Assembly: GCF_002736205.1 (NCBI RefSeq)
Contig: NZ_CP024091.1
Location: 5,081,555-5,145,554, forward strand
Length of the DNA stretch: 64,000 bases
Reading direction: 5' to 3'
DNA from: Pedobacter ginsengisoli
Lineage (GTDB): Bacteria > Bacteroidota > Bacteroidia > Sphingobacteriales > Sphingobacteriaceae
Position numbers and translations under genes: made by a program
In this document: positions 53,142 to 62,644 of the stretch, piece after piece
Layout: each line of letters opens with the position of its first letter
Position numbering within the stretch: position 1 is the first letter of the stretch
The notes under the pieces: generated by a model
Told to the model about the DNA's origin: nothing
What the model saw: the letters and a program-made list of their open reading frames with translations, nothing else
Databases searched by the model: none

Positions 53142-53666
53142 TTAATTGAAAACTGACCGTTGCTCTAATTTTTTTAGCGTTTCCGATGCTTCGTCCGGTT
53201 TATTAGTTCCAATTAGTAGTCTTGATCCATTTTTCAAAACAAGTTGTATTCCCTTGTTCCCTGAAACATTAAATGCCATTCCCTTTTTTAAAAAGCCAAA
53301 CCTAAAACCCCATCCTCCATATTCAATTATTGGATCATATTGTCTAACTGAAAATCTTTGAATATTATCCCAAGAATATTTTTTTAATGTAAGATGAAAT
53401 GGGAAAAAACGGACATAAATCCCATCTTTCTTTATATAGGTTTCTAGCTTTAAGGTTAGAATTGCAAGGGTAACCAATAGCATTAGGCCAGAGGCCATAA
53501 GCAATTGCATATTACTCATGGAGTTATCTTCAAATGATTTTCTTAAAAAAATTTGATAGAATACACCGTAAAAGAATATTAAGTTAGCTCCAATAAGGAT
53601 TGCCCAGATCCATTTTTGGCCAAATCGTTGTTTTTCCGAAAATAGGGTTTCGTTGTTAGAGTTCAT
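53142..53666 (-). CDS. Hypothetical membrane protein, DUF6141-like
   Basis: A 174-aa protein with two helices (about 19-40 and 52-72) followed by a cytoplasmic beta-rich domain of PH-like type. It has the segment IIEYGGWGFRFGF, which is shared by a set of bacterial two-helix proteins (DUF6141, from memory, moderate certainty). It is convergent with the HPP gene. Function unknown. No clear promoter was seen. Confidence 0.68.
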   Translation of the reverse strand: MNSNNETLFSEKQRFGQKWIWAILIGANLIFFYGVFYQIFLRKSFEDNSMSNMQLLMASGLMLLVTLAILTLKLETYIKKDGIYVRFFPFHLTLKKYSWDNIQRFSVRQYDPIIEYGGWGFRFGFLKKGMAFNVSGNKGIQLVLKNGSRLLIGTNKPDEASETLKKLEQRSVFN

Positions 53667-53743
53667 GGTTTTGTCTTGTCTAACAACAAATTACAAACAT
53701 TTAAATTAAAATGAAAGGTGAGAAAAAAATAGTTATCAACTAG

Positions 53744-55816
53744 TTATAAACATATTAACAACCCGCCATAAAAGTTCCTTGTTGCAGAGGCGTTAAAATA
53801 TCGGCCACCAAGTGCATTTAAGTCATTCCCTAAACTGTATTTTTGATTTAATAAATTATCTGCTCCTATATAAAGTTCAAAAGGAACATTAGCCAGTTTA
53901 AGACCCTTTTTCCCGATCCTGGCCTGTATCAGATGATATTTTTTTGCGTAAACTGTATTTGCATCGTTAAGAGGAATGCTTGATGTGTAGTTGTGCTGTA
54001 AAAACACAGAAAATCCTTGTGCTAATTGTAAATCTGTACTGCTTACAATTGTCATTTTTGGAACACCTGTAAGATCATTGCCTGAAAAATTATTAGCCTT
54101 ATCAAAATACTGATCAAATTTAAAATGGCTGTAGGTATATGAACTTCTTAATTGCAATGCTTTAATAAAATTTATATTATTTAGCGGGATAATCCAGAAT
54201 GCAAGAGAACTTTCAATGCCCCATTGTTTTGTGCCTCCAGCATTTGTAAAATATTCTGCCTCTTTTTCGTTAACTGAAATAGAGCGCCTAACAATTGCAT
54301 TTTTAAGGTTGTAGTAAAAGCCGGTTACATCAAGAAATAACCTTTTGTTTAAACCCACATAGCTTATGCCCGATTCATAATTCCAGCCATATTCTGGCTG
54401 CAAATCAACATTTATTACATTGTTAGATGCCCTTACTTCAGCAAGGCTTGGAGGAGAATACCCTTTGCTTACAGAAGTTTTTATGGATAGCTGATCATCA
54501 AGTAGATAAGATAAAGCAATTCTGGGCATAAACTGAACATCAAATTTGTTGGTTTTTTTTGGAATGGCAACCGGAGCAATACTCTTATAGTTGTACCCAT
54601 AGAGGTTTGCGCTTGCAGATAATTCAACAAGTAGTTTTTGAAGAACATCGATACTTAGATGAGCAAAAGCAAAATTAGAATTTGCATTTAGCTTATCAGA
54701 AGCCTGCACAGCACCTGTTTTACCAAAATTATTGTCATAATTGTCAAAATCGGTGCCTGTTTTCATGCTCTCTAAACCCAGGTTAAACTTCCAATCCACG
54801 TCAGATGTACTTCTGGTATATTCAAGGTAAGATCGAAGTCCAAGTGTAAACTCTTTCCGTTTTTCATAATTGGTTATAAAAGGATTCTTAAAATCAGTAT
54901 AAGATGAGAATATGGAAATTACATGCTTAAGATTTCCATTGATTATCCAATTATTAGAAAGACCACCATAAAGGGTTTTGCTATAAATACCAGCATTTTG
55001 ATCTATAGCGCTTTTAGTTTGTCCGGCTGCGGGACGAGATAATTTCGGATTTTGGAAATATTGGGCTGCGGTTAATCCACCAGGTGTGTTATAATGTAAG
55101 TCTGAATAGAATATCAACGCTTTTATATTTGCATTTTTTGCGTAATCCCATTTTTGCAAAGCTTGAAAATATTTGCGATTCATACTACTGTGATCACGGT
55201 AGCCATCACTTTGCTGATAGGCTTGGGTAACGTTTAATTTGTATTTCCCAGATTGATGCTGTAATAATACATTTTGATGAAAACCTCCAAATGAAGCTCC
55301 TTCCAATTTTAATGCTACAGAAGTGCTATCAGTTGGAACATTGCTGCCTTGTGGCTGTATTAGTACAACACCGCCTGAATTGGCCCCATAAATGCTACTC
55401 TGTGGACCCTTTAAAATTTGTAATTGTGATGCCCCTGCAACATCCAATGCATTTAAATAACTATTGCCTCCGGCATCGGTTAACGGGAAATCATCCAGGT
55501 AAATTTTGATATTTCTTATGCCAAAAGGCGACCTCAGTAAGCTACCTCTTATAGACAACCGATAGCTTCCTGGAGAACGCTCTTCCATTCTAACCCCGGG
55601 AATTGTATTGGCTGATGAGACAAAAGAATTTCCAGATTGCTTAGCAAGTGTAGCACTATCAACAAGGCCAATTGTACCTGTCGATCTGATTAAAGTTTGA
55701 GTAGTAAAATAAGGCCTTATAGTAACCTCGTTTAATCGTCTGGTTGAATCCTGTTGGGCGTGGGCAAAGTTTACAACTCCTGTAAATGCAAATAATCCGG
55801 CTAAAAGTGTTTTCAT
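53744..55816 (-). CDS. TonB-dependent outer-membrane receptor
   Basis: A 690-aa receptor with a signal peptide (about 1-20) and directly after it a plug domain (about 28-160) with the TonB-box-like LNEVTIRP, PGVRMEERSPGSYRLSIRGS and LKGPQSSIYGANSGG motifs. The barrel ends in a Leu rather than an aromatic residue (YGGLLICL). There is no carboxypeptidase-like N-terminal domain, unlike the receptor at 18 kb, and no SusD gene. Iron-complex or cofactor uptake is likely; the ligand is unknown. Divergent from icd. Confidence 0.9.
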   Translation of the reverse strand: MKTLLAGLFAFTGVVNFAHAQQDSTRRLNEVTIRPYFTTQTLIRSTGTIGLVDSATLAKQSGNSFVSSANTIPGVRMEERSPGSYRLSIRGSLLRSPFGIRNIKIYLDDFPLTDAGGNSYLNALDVAGASQLQILKGPQSSIYGANSGGVVLIQPQGSNVPTDSTSVALKLEGASFGGFHQNVLLQHQSGKYKLNVTQAYQQSDGYRDHSSMNRKYFQALQKWDYAKNANIKALIFYSDLHYNTPGGLTAAQYFQNPKLSRPAAGQTKSAIDQNAGIYSKTLYGGLSNNWIINGNLKHVISIFSSYTDFKNPFITNYEKRKEFTLGLRSYLEYTRSTSDVDWKFNLGLESMKTGTDFDNYDNNFGKTGAVQASDKLNANSNFAFAHLSIDVLQKLLVELSASANLYGYNYKSIAPVAIPKKTNKFDVQFMPRIALSYLLDDQLSIKTSVSKGYSPPSLAEVRASNNVINVDLQPEYGWNYESGISYVGLNKRLFLDVTGFYYNLKNAIVRRSISVNEKEAEYFTNAGGTKQWGIESSLAFWIIPLNNINFIKALQLRSSYTYSHFKFDQYFDKANNFSGNDLTGVPKMTIVSSTDLQLAQGFSVFLQHNYTSSIPLNDANTVYAKKYHLIQARIGKKGLKLANVPFELYIGADNLLNQKYSLGNDLNALGGRYFNASATRNFYGGLLICL

Positions 55817-55823
55817 TCTTTAA

Positions 55824-55831
55824 CAAAGCTA
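55824..55831 (-). promoter_or_regulatory. -7 box of TonB receptor gene
   Basis: TAGCTTTG on the minus strand ends 7 nt before ATG 55816, so the leader would be absent or only one to three bases. Confidence 0.5.
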
Positions 55832-55968
55832 AAATTTACCAGTTAATAATAGTTAAACACCATGAAATTCATCCGTTTATTATATCTTTAGGCGATTTTA
55901 GTAGAAAGCACGTTTATCATAAACAATACTGCTTTATTTTTTATTCATATAATCGTATTTATAAAAAT

Positions 55969-58188
55969 ATGTCAAATACATCAAAAATTATCTATACCAA
56001 AACAGATGAAGCGCCAATGTTGGCAACCTATTCATTATTACCAATTGTACAAGCTTTTACAGCCTCAGCTGGTATTGATGTAGAAACCAGAGATATTTCT
56101 TTAGCCGGAAGAATTTTGGCAAACTTTCCTGAGTTTTTAAAGGAAGACCAAAAAATTGCAGATGCTTTGACAGAACTGGGGCAGTTGGCTACCACACCTG
56201 AGGCCAATATTATCAAATTGCCTAATATTTCGGCTTCTATCCCACAGTTGGTTGGTGCAATTACCGAATTGCAGTCGCAGGGATTTGCTGTTCCCAATTA
56301 TCCTGATAATGCCCAAACGGAAGAAGAAAAGGCCATCAAAGCCAAATATGCAAAAGTTTTAGGTTCGGCAGTTAATCCGGTTTTACGCGAAGGTAATTCA
56401 GATCGCCGGGCACCAAAAGCAGTTAAGAATTATGCAAAAGCTAATCCACACTCAATGGGAACATGGTCTGCAGATTCTAAAACTCAGGTAGCGAGCATGA
56501 CTGAGGGTGATTTTTATGGATCTGAGAAATCAGTTACTGTAAAAGAAGCTACTCAATTTAAAATAGAATTTGTAGGTACAGATGGTGTAGTTACTGAATT
56601 AAAAGGATTATCTCCGCTAAAAGCCGGAGAGGTTATTGATAGTTCTGCAATGAACCTTTCGGCCTTAAAATCATTTGTAGCTAAAGCAATCCAGGAAGCG
56701 AAGGCAGCTGGAGTTTTACTTTCAGCACATTTGAAAGCAACAATGATGAAGGTTTCTGATCCTATCATTTTTGGTGCTATAGTTGAAGTTTACTTTGCAG
56801 ATGTTTTTGCTAAGTATGCAGATTTATTTAAAGAGTTAAATATAGATACTCGTAACGGCTTAGGAGATGTTTACGCTAAAATTGCTGGGAATCCTAAACA
56901 GGCAGAGGTTGAAGCTGCAATTGCTCAGGCAATTGAAAATGGTCCCGCATTGGCTATGGTAAATTCTGATAAGGGAATTACTAATCTTCATGTCCCTTCG
57001 GATGTGATTGTTGATGCCTCTATGCCTGCAATGATCCGTACCTCAGGTCAGATGTGGAATAAGGACAACAAACAGCAAGATACTATTGCTATAATTCCAG
57101 ATCGTTGCTACGCGGGTGTTTATACAGCTACAATTGATGACTGTAAAGCTCATGGTGCTTTTGATGTTGCTACAATGGGTTCAGTACCAAATGTAGGCCT
57201 GATGGCGCAAAAAGCAGAGGAGTATGGTTCTCATGATAAAACTTTCCAGGCAACAGCTAACGGAACAATCCGAGTAACGGATGCTAGTGGCCAGCTTTTC
57301 TTTGATCAAAAAGTTGAAAAAGGTGATATCTTCCGTATGTGTCAAACTAAAGATGCGCCAATTCAGGATTGGGTAAAACTTGCGGTTAACCGCTCTCGTC
57401 TGTCAGCTACACCAGCTGTGTTCTGGTTAGATGAGAACAGAGCCCATGATAGAGAGATTATTGCAAAAGTAAATAAGTACTTATTGGATCACGATACTAC
57501 AGGCCTGGATATTCGCATTTTATCTCCTGTTGAAGCAACTAAATTTACATTAGATAGAATCCGTAAAGGAGAAGATACAATTTCAGTAACTGGTAACGTT
57601 TTACGTGATTATCTGACCGATTTATTCCCAATTCTGGAATTAGGAACATCAGCTAAAATGTTATCTATTGTGCCATTGATGAATGGGGGTGGTTTATTCG
57701 AAACGGGAGCAGGAGGTTCAGCACCAAAGCATATCGAACAGTTTATTGAAGAGGGGTACTTACGTTGGGATTCATTAGGAGAATTCCTTGCTTTAGCGGT
57801 TTCCTTAGAGCATTTGGGGCAAACTCAAAATAATCCAAAAGCTTTGGTATTAGCTGAGACATTAGATGCAGCAACTGAGAAGTTCCTTGCTAACGATAAA
57901 TCTCCGGCCCGTAAAGTAGGTCAGATAGACAATAGAGGTTCACACTTTTATTTGGCTTTATATTGGGCAGAGGGCTTAGCAGCACAAACGAAAGATGCTG
58001 AGTTAAAAGCAAGATTTACTCCGTTGGCTAAAGCTTTGGCTGAAAACGAAGCAAAGATTTCCGGAGAATTAATTGGAGCGCAAGGTAAGCCACAAACTAT
58101 TGGAGGTTATTATCATCCTAATGATGATTTGGCGTCTAAAGCAATGCGTCCAAGCGAAACATTTAATACTGCTTTGGCAAATTTATAA
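55969..58188 (+). CDS. icd: NADP-dependent isocitrate dehydrogenase, monomeric type
   Basis: A 739-aa enzyme that oxidises isocitrate to 2-oxoglutarate. The length and sequence (KIIYTKTDEAPMLATYSLLP at the start, NPVLREGNSDRRAP near 135) identify the monomeric class II enzyme, not the 400-aa dimeric form. ATG 55969 (MSNTSK) matches family starts; the longer frame has no family similarity. It catalyses the step after aconitase, which is 48 kb away. A strong hairpin terminator follows. Confidence 0.97.
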   Translation: MSNTSKIIYTKTDEAPMLATYSLLPIVQAFTASAGIDVETRDISLAGRILANFPEFLKEDQKIADALTELGQLATTPEANIIKLPNISASIPQLVGAITELQSQGFAVPNYPDNAQTEEEKAIKAKYAKVLGSAVNPVLREGNSDRRAPKAVKNYAKANPHSMGTWSADSKTQVASMTEGDFYGSEKSVTVKEATQFKIEFVGTDGVVTELKGLSPLKAGEVIDSSAMNLSALKSFVAKAIQEAKAAGVLLSAHLKATMMKVSDPIIFGAIVEVYFADVFAKYADLFKELNIDTRNGLGDVYAKIAGNPKQAEVEAAIAQAIENGPALAMVNSDKGITNLHVPSDVIVDASMPAMIRTSGQMWNKDNKQQDTIAIIPDRCYAGVYTATIDDCKAHGAFDVATMGSVPNVGLMAQKAEEYGSHDKTFQATANGTIRVTDASGQLFFDQKVEKGDIFRMCQTKDAPIQDWVKLAVNRSRLSATPAVFWLDENRAHDREIIAKVNKYLLDHDTTGLDIRILSPVEATKFTLDRIRKGEDTISVTGNVLRDYLTDLFPILELGTSAKMLSIVPLMNGGGLFETGAGGSAPKHIEQFIEEGYLRWDSLGEFLALAVSLEHLGQTQNNPKALVLAETLDAATEKFLANDKSPARKVGQIDNRGSHFYLALYWAEGLAAQTKDAELKARFTPLAKALAENEAKISGELIGAQGKPQTIGGYYHPNDDLASKAMRPSETFNTALANL

Positions 58189-58201
58189 GCTAAAAATAAC
58201 C

Positions 58202-58245
58202 AAAAAAAGAGGCCAATTTGCACATGCAAATTGGCCTCTTTTTTT
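58202..58245. terminator. Terminator after icd
   Basis: A 14-bp perfect inverted repeat (GAGGCCAATTTGCA, 58209-58222, with its complement at 58225-58238) has an A7 run before and a T7 run after it. Confidence 0.92.
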
Positions 58246-58362
58246 CATTCAAAAACTGAAAACAATTAAATGTTTTTTTAGGTTTTATTAACACATAATA
58301 CCCGCAAAGGCCATATTGTATATAAAAACAATTTTATCTAAGTTTATATAAAAATTACCATT

Positions 58363-58791
58363 ATGAGCGCAGACCAAAACAATGTTCCAGGGCCAAGAAA
58401 AGCACTCGACAAACTTCATCCTACAGAATTAGGAGAGACTAAGGACTTTAATAATTTATCATACGACAAGAGCCGAAACAGTTTTGAATTTGATGTAAGA
58501 GGATCTGATAGCGAGTATGATCATCCATTGCCTTACGATACCTCTGCTCCAAATGGTGAGGATAGTATTTCTACCTATGATGAAGCAAATCCATACAATG
58601 GTTCAGCTTACGATGAAGACAAGCAAATTGGAGAAAACCTTGAAAGTGCTGCGATGCACATTGATACAATAGAAAGTCTGGAACTTGAGCCAGAAGATCA
58701 GCTATTGGCGCGCACACCGGAGGATGAAAGGGATGATTTAGATGAAGAAGGTTATCCTATTAACGACAATCCGTCCGGGAAACCTATTTAA
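58363..58791 (+). CDS. Hypothetical acidic, probably disordered protein
   Basis: A 142-aa protein, very rich in Asp, Glu, Ser, Asn and Tyr, with no signal peptide, membrane helix or known motif. It contains several Tyr-Asp pairs (YDKS, YDHP, YDTS, YDEA, YDED). It is likely disordered and cytoplasmic. Its upstream sequence (ATTTTATCTAAGTTTA) resembles the sucD promoter with one mismatch in the -7 box. Its stop shares bases with the stop of the convergent dnaX gene. Confidence 0.72.
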   Translation: MSADQNNVPGPRKALDKLHPTELGETKDFNNLSYDKSRNSFEFDVRGSDSEYDHPLPYDTSAPNGEDSISTYDEANPYNGSAYDEDKQIGENLESAAMHIDTIESLELEPEDQLLARTPEDERDDLDEEGYPINDNPSGKPI

Positions 58792-60608
58792 GAATTAACA
58801 TCAAGATTAAAGCGTTTGCGCATCTCTTCCAGTTTAGGATTCTTTTCAATCATATACTGGTATTTTTCGGTATTGGTGTAAAGCCTGTTCACTACAGTTC
58901 TAGCCACCTGTTTAGCTTTAATTGTAATGCTGAAGTTTTTTAGGTTTGGCCTTAAAAAATTAAGAAAATCAATCATTTCTTCCTGTAATAAGCCTTCCTG
59001 CAGTTTGTGTTCAACGTGAACTATAATTTCTTCCGAAGAATCAAGTATTGGATCTGAACTGCTAAGTAAAGTATATATGTTTATCTTACCATCATCTTTT
59101 GCCTTATTTGCATATTGCGTCCACAGAGCTAATAACTGCTCATAAGTAAAAGCCTCCCTTAAGTTACCGCTTATATATTTTGGTTCATCACCATCTTCCT
59201 CATCTGATACGCGGCCAATGTCGTTTAACGATGGTATTAATGTGGCCACCTTTTTTATCTCAGCTAGCGGTTTCAGTGCAATCTTTGTTGCAGGTGCTGT
59301 ATTGATTGTTTTTGTAACAGGAATTGAAGGAAGAGGAGACGGATCTTGTTTTGGCAATGGTGCAACTTCTGAAAGTTTAACTGGTTCCGGTGCTTTATTT
59401 TCAATCTCTGCTACTACATTTTTTGCAGGTTCGCTGGAACTTACATTAGTTTTTTTTTTAATCTGATCTGTGTCAGTTGCGGAGTGATTGTTAGGCTGCT
59501 GGGCTAGTTGAAGTACCGAAGGGATGTGGCACATCTTTATTAAAGCCAGCTCTACCTGCAGCCGTTGATTTTTGCTATTCTTATAATTAAGATCACACTG
59601 GTTGGCAAGGTTTAATGCAGTAAGTATAAATGAAACAGGCGTTTGCTGACTTTGAGAAATATACTTCTGTTTAATATTTTCACTTACCTCTAAAAGTTTG
59701 GTAGTTTGAGGATCTTTAGCAACCAGTAGATTACGAAGATGGCCGGCTAATCCGTTTATAAAATTATTGCCATCAAAACCATTATTTAAAATTTCATCAA
59801 ATAAAATTAACGCATTGCTAACATCTGCGCTTGTTAAGCTCTGAGTAAGTTTAAAATAATAATCGTAATCAAGAATATTCAGGTTGTCTATTACAGATTT
59901 GTAGGTTAGATTTTTATTGGTATAACTTACAATCTGATCGAACATAGAGAGCGCGTCTCTTAAACCACCATCAGCCTTTTGTGCTATAATATGTAATCCA
60001 TCAGCCTCGACAGAAATATTCTCACGCTGTGCAATCTTATTAAGATGCCCAGATATATCGTCAACTTGTATCCTATTAAAATCAAAAATCTGACATCTTG
60101 ATAAAATAGTAGGCAGTATTTTATGCTTCTCAGTGGTAGCTAATATAAAAATGGCATAAGATGGTGGTTCTTCAAGCGTTTTCAGAAATGCGTTAAAGGC
60201 ATTAGCAGATAGCATGTGAACCTCATCTATAATATAGATTTTATATTTACCGGCCTGTGGCGGGATACGGACCTGTTCAATTAAACTACGTATATCATCA
60301 ACCGAGTTATTTGATGCAGCATCGAGTTCATGAAAATTAAATGAGTGACCGGTTTGGAACGAAACACATGAATCACATGCTCCACAAGCTTCCTGATCAT
60401 CAGTTAAATTAGTACAATTTATAGTTTTAGCCAAAATACGGGCGCAAGTAGTCTTTCCTACACCCCGAGGCCCGCAGAATAAAAATGCCTGGGCCAGCTG
60501 ATTGTTTTTAATGGCATTTTTTAGCGTACCAGTAATGTGATGTTGTCCAACAACGGTTTCAAACGTTGCCGGGCGATACTTACGGGCTGATACTATAAAA
60601 TTTTCCAT
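58788..60608 (-). CDS. dnaX: DNA polymerase III subunit gamma/tau
   Basis: A 606-aa clamp-loader subunit. Domain I has Walker A (GPRGVGKTT, about 46-54), four zinc-binding Cys (C65, C75, C78, C81), and Walker B (DEVH, D128). Domains II and III run to about residue 370, after which a Pro/Lys-rich linker leads to the tau-specific tail (about 480-606). At residues 384-387 the codons pass through a run of ten A. A slip there would give a shorter gamma-like protein of about 387 residues. Confidence 0.96.
   Translation of the reverse strand: MENFIVSARKYRPATFETVVGQHHITGTLKNAIKNNQLAQAFLFCGPRGVGKTTCARILAKTINCTNLTDDQEACGACDSCVSFQTGHSFNFHELDAASNNSVDDIRSLIEQVRIPPQAGKYKIYIIDEVHMLSANAFNAFLKTLEEPPSYAIFILATTEKHKILPTILSRCQIFDFNRIQVDDISGHLNKIAQRENISVEADGLHIIAQKADGGLRDALSMFDQIVSYTNKNLTYKSVIDNLNILDYDYYFKLTQSLTSADVSNALILFDEILNNGFDGNNFINGLAGHLRNLLVAKDPQTTKLLEVSENIKQKYISQSQQTPVSFILTALNLANQCDLNYKNSKNQRLQVELALIKMCHIPSVLQLAQQPNNHSATDTDQIKKKTNVSSSEPAKNVVAEIENKAPEPVKLSEVAPLPKQDPSPLPSIPVTKTINTAPATKIALKPLAEIKKVATLIPSLNDIGRVSDEEDGDEPKYISGNLREAFTYEQLLALWTQYANKAKDDGKINIYTLLSSSDPILDSSEEIIVHVEHKLQEGLLQEEMIDFLNFLRPNLKNFSITIKAKQVARTVVNRLYTNTEKYQYMIEKNPKLEEMRKRFNLDVNS
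59446..59462 (-). promoter_or_regulatory. A10 slippery run in dnaX
   Basis: On the minus strand the codons read ATT-AAA-AAA-AAA-ACT, ten A in a row (59459-59450). Gaining one base (or -1 ribosome slipping) gives AAC-TAA; losing one gives CTA-ATG-TAA. Both other frames stop within three codons, just after clamp-loader domain III. Confidence 0.7.
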
Positions 60609-60680
60609 TCGCCAACGAAATTAGAAATTTTTTACGGAGCTATATAGAATTGTGGGAAAATAAATATGTTAGATTATTTA

Positions 60681-60688
60681 TATGTTTG
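60681..60688 (+). promoter_or_regulatory. -7 box of beta-barrel protein gene
   Basis: TATGTTTG, 15 nt before the ATG at 60704. Confidence 0.55.
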
Positions 60689-60703
60689 TGGAAATAAAAA
60701 ATT

Positions 60704-61924
60704 ATGAAACGCTCTCTATTAATCCTATTCTGGATTGTCCCGTGCTTATGTATTGCCCAAACAACATTTCGCAAAGGTTATCTGATAACTAATTCTCAAG
60801 ACACAATACGTGGTTTTATTAGTTTCAATGAAGAATCTCTAAATCCAAATGCAGTATATTACAGGTCAGATTTAGAGAGTAAAACTAAGGTGTTTCCCTT
60901 AAAAGATTGTAAAGCATATGTTGTAGAAAATTTTTATTCTTATCGTCGTGAGATAGTAAATATTAGTACAAGTAATGATAATTTAAATAGAATAGGGGTA
61001 GGAAGGGATACTTCAGTAAGAAATGATACGGTGTTTCTTAGGGTATTGCAATCTGGGGAAAATGTGACTTTATTTATGTATACAGATGATATCAAAACTA
61101 GGTTCTATATTCAGTCTAAGGACGATATAGCACCCCTTGAATTGATTAGAAACATTTATTATGAGAGACAGGGGATTGCGATAACGGAAAATAAGTTTCA
61201 ACTTCAGCTATATAAGTTGATGCAGAAATATAAAAAAGACCTTACACTTAAGGATGTAAAGTTAGAATGGGTAGGTTATAATGCAGATGATTTAATTAAG
61301 GTCGTATCTAAAATAAATAATCAGACTGCTGTTGAATATAAAGCTAAAGACACGAGGTTTTTTACTGGTGTGGGATTAAGTATGAATTCATTCAAATATA
61401 AGGGGAGTCATGCATTGGCAAATAACAGTGATGAATTAAAAACATCTTATAGCCCAATAATAAGGATTGGAGTTGATTATATGCCTAAACCATTAATTGC
61501 TAAAGTTATTTACAGAATCGACGCAACTTTGTTGATGAGCAAAAATACAATATCGAATAAGAGTGCAGATATAAAACATTCTTTCGATGAACTAACTATA
61601 GCAATAGCTCCCCAGGTAATCTATACTATTTACAATAGTAATATGTTCAAGTTTTATGCCGGAGCAGGTATATCAGCTAACATTTCCAATTATAGCAATA
61701 GCTTCATGTCATCTTGGGATGGGAAACTCAAAATAAGAAAAAGTGATATAGATTTTAATACATTTAGTTTTTCTCCAAAAATTAATATTGGTTTTTTTAT
61801 GGGCAAAAAGATTGAATTTTCAGGAAGCTATTATTTAAATTCCTCTTTAACAGATTACCAAACTGTTAAGGTAACAGTTAGTCGTTTTGCATTTGGTGTT
61901 AATTACTTGTTTGATAAGCATTAA
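60704..61924 (+). CDS. Outer-membrane beta-barrel protein, unknown function
   Basis: A 406-aa secreted protein. Signal peptide of about 19 residues (ends CIAQ). The N-terminal half (about 20-190) is a beta-rich domain opening with FRKGYLITNSQDTIRGFISF, a motif seen in many Sphingobacteriaceae outer-membrane proteins. The second half (about 215-406) looks like an eight-strand barrel with alternating hydrophobic residues, including FAFGVNYLFDKH at the end. It probably sits in the outer membrane. No function can be assigned. Confidence 0.75.
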   Translation: MKRSLLILFWIVPCLCIAQTTFRKGYLITNSQDTIRGFISFNEESLNPNAVYYRSDLESKTKVFPLKDCKAYVVENFYSYRREIVNISTSNDNLNRIGVGRDTSVRNDTVFLRVLQSGENVTLFMYTDDIKTRFYIQSKDDIAPLELIRNIYYERQGIAITENKFQLQLYKLMQKYKKDLTLKDVKLEWVGYNADDLIKVVSKINNQTAVEYKAKDTRFFTGVGLSMNSFKYKGSHALANNSDELKTSYSPIIRIGVDYMPKPLIAKVIYRIDATLLMSKNTISNKSADIKHSFDELTIAIAPQVIYTIYNSNMFKFYAGAGISANISNYSNSFMSSWDGKLKIRKSDIDFNTFSFSPKINIGFFMGKKIEFSGSYYLNSSLTDYQTVKVTVSRFAFGVNYLFDKH

Positions 61925-61930
61925 GTGTTT

Positions 61931-61960
61931 TTGATTTATAGAATTTTATTGCTACATTTG
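61931..61960 (+). promoter_or_regulatory. Promoter of rpsF-rpsR-rplI
   Basis: TTG (61931-61933), a 19-nt spacer and TACATTTG (61953-61960) form an exact -33/-7 promoter. The leader of about 45 nt contains CCCCG and the near-palindrome CGTATTTAAATGCG (61966-61980 region), where S6:S18 binding might occur. Confidence 0.8.
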
Positions 61961-62011
61961 CAACCCCGTATTTAAATGCGTGGATTAAAATTAAAAAAAT
62001 AAATAATAACA

Positions 62012-62371
62012 ATGAATCAGTACGAAACTGTTATCGTTCTAACCCCGTTGTTGTCAGAAGAAGTTGCAAAAGAGGCTATTGCCAAATTTAGCAAAATCAT
62101 TGCTGACAGCGGTGCCGAAATTGTTCAAGAGGACAATTGGGGTTTGAGAAAATTAGCGTATCCGATTGAAAAAAAAGCAAGCGGATTTTTCCACCTTACA
62201 GAGTACAAATCTTCAGGTGAATTAATTAACAAGTTAGAGTTAGAGCTTAAACGCGATGAGCGTGTTCTACGTTTCTTAACTATAAGATTAGACCGTCATG
62301 CGGTTGCTTATAACGAAAAGAAACGCAGTGGTGCTTTTAACAAAAAACCTAAACAGGAGGCTGCAGTATAA
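62012..62371 (+). CDS. rpsF: 30S ribosomal protein S6
   Basis: A 119-aa S6 protein of the small subunit's platform, with the typical YETVIVLTPLLSEE start, NWGLRKLAYPI, and basic RVLRFLTIRLDR. It is first in the rpsF-rpsR-rplI operon. Its stop overlaps the rpsR ATG by one base (TAATG), and an AGGAGG Shine-Dalgarno at 62355-62360 lies inside its end, one of few in the window. Confidence 0.98.
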   Translation: MNQYETVIVLTPLLSEEVAKEAIAKFSKIIADSGAEIVQEDNWGLRKLAYPIEKKASGFFHLTEYKSSGELINKLELELKRDERVLRFLTIRLDRHAVAYNEKKRSGAFNKKPKQEAAV

Positions 62372-62634
62372 TGGCAAAGGATCAAATACAATATGTTACC
62401 GCTCCAAAAGTGGACGATAACAGAAAGAAATATTGCCGTTTCAGAAAAAACGGGATTAAATATATTGATTATAAAGACGCAAACTTTTTATTGAAGTTTA
62501 TCAATGATCAAGGTAAAATTTTACCTCGCCGTTTAACCGGTACTTCATTGAAATTTCAACGTAAAGTGGCTCAAGCTGTAAAACGCGCTCGCCACATCGG
62601 TTTGTTACCTTTCGTTGCTGACCAATTAAAATAG
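62371..62634 (+). CDS. rpsR: 30S ribosomal protein S18
   Basis: An 87-aa S18 protein, the partner of S6 on the 16S rRNA platform. The family core KYCRFRKNGIKYIDYKDANFL..., then ILPRRLTGTSLKFQRK and AVKRARHIGLLPF, is intact. It is coupled to rpsF by a one-base overlap and an upstream AGGAGG. The next gene, rplI, follows 10 nt later, with AGGAG spanning this gene's stop. Confidence 0.98.
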   Translation: MAKDQIQYVTAPKVDDNRKKYCRFRKNGIKYIDYKDANFLLKFINDQGKILPRRLTGTSLKFQRKVAQAVKRARHIGLLPFVADQLK

Positions 62635-62644
62635 GAGCTGAGAG

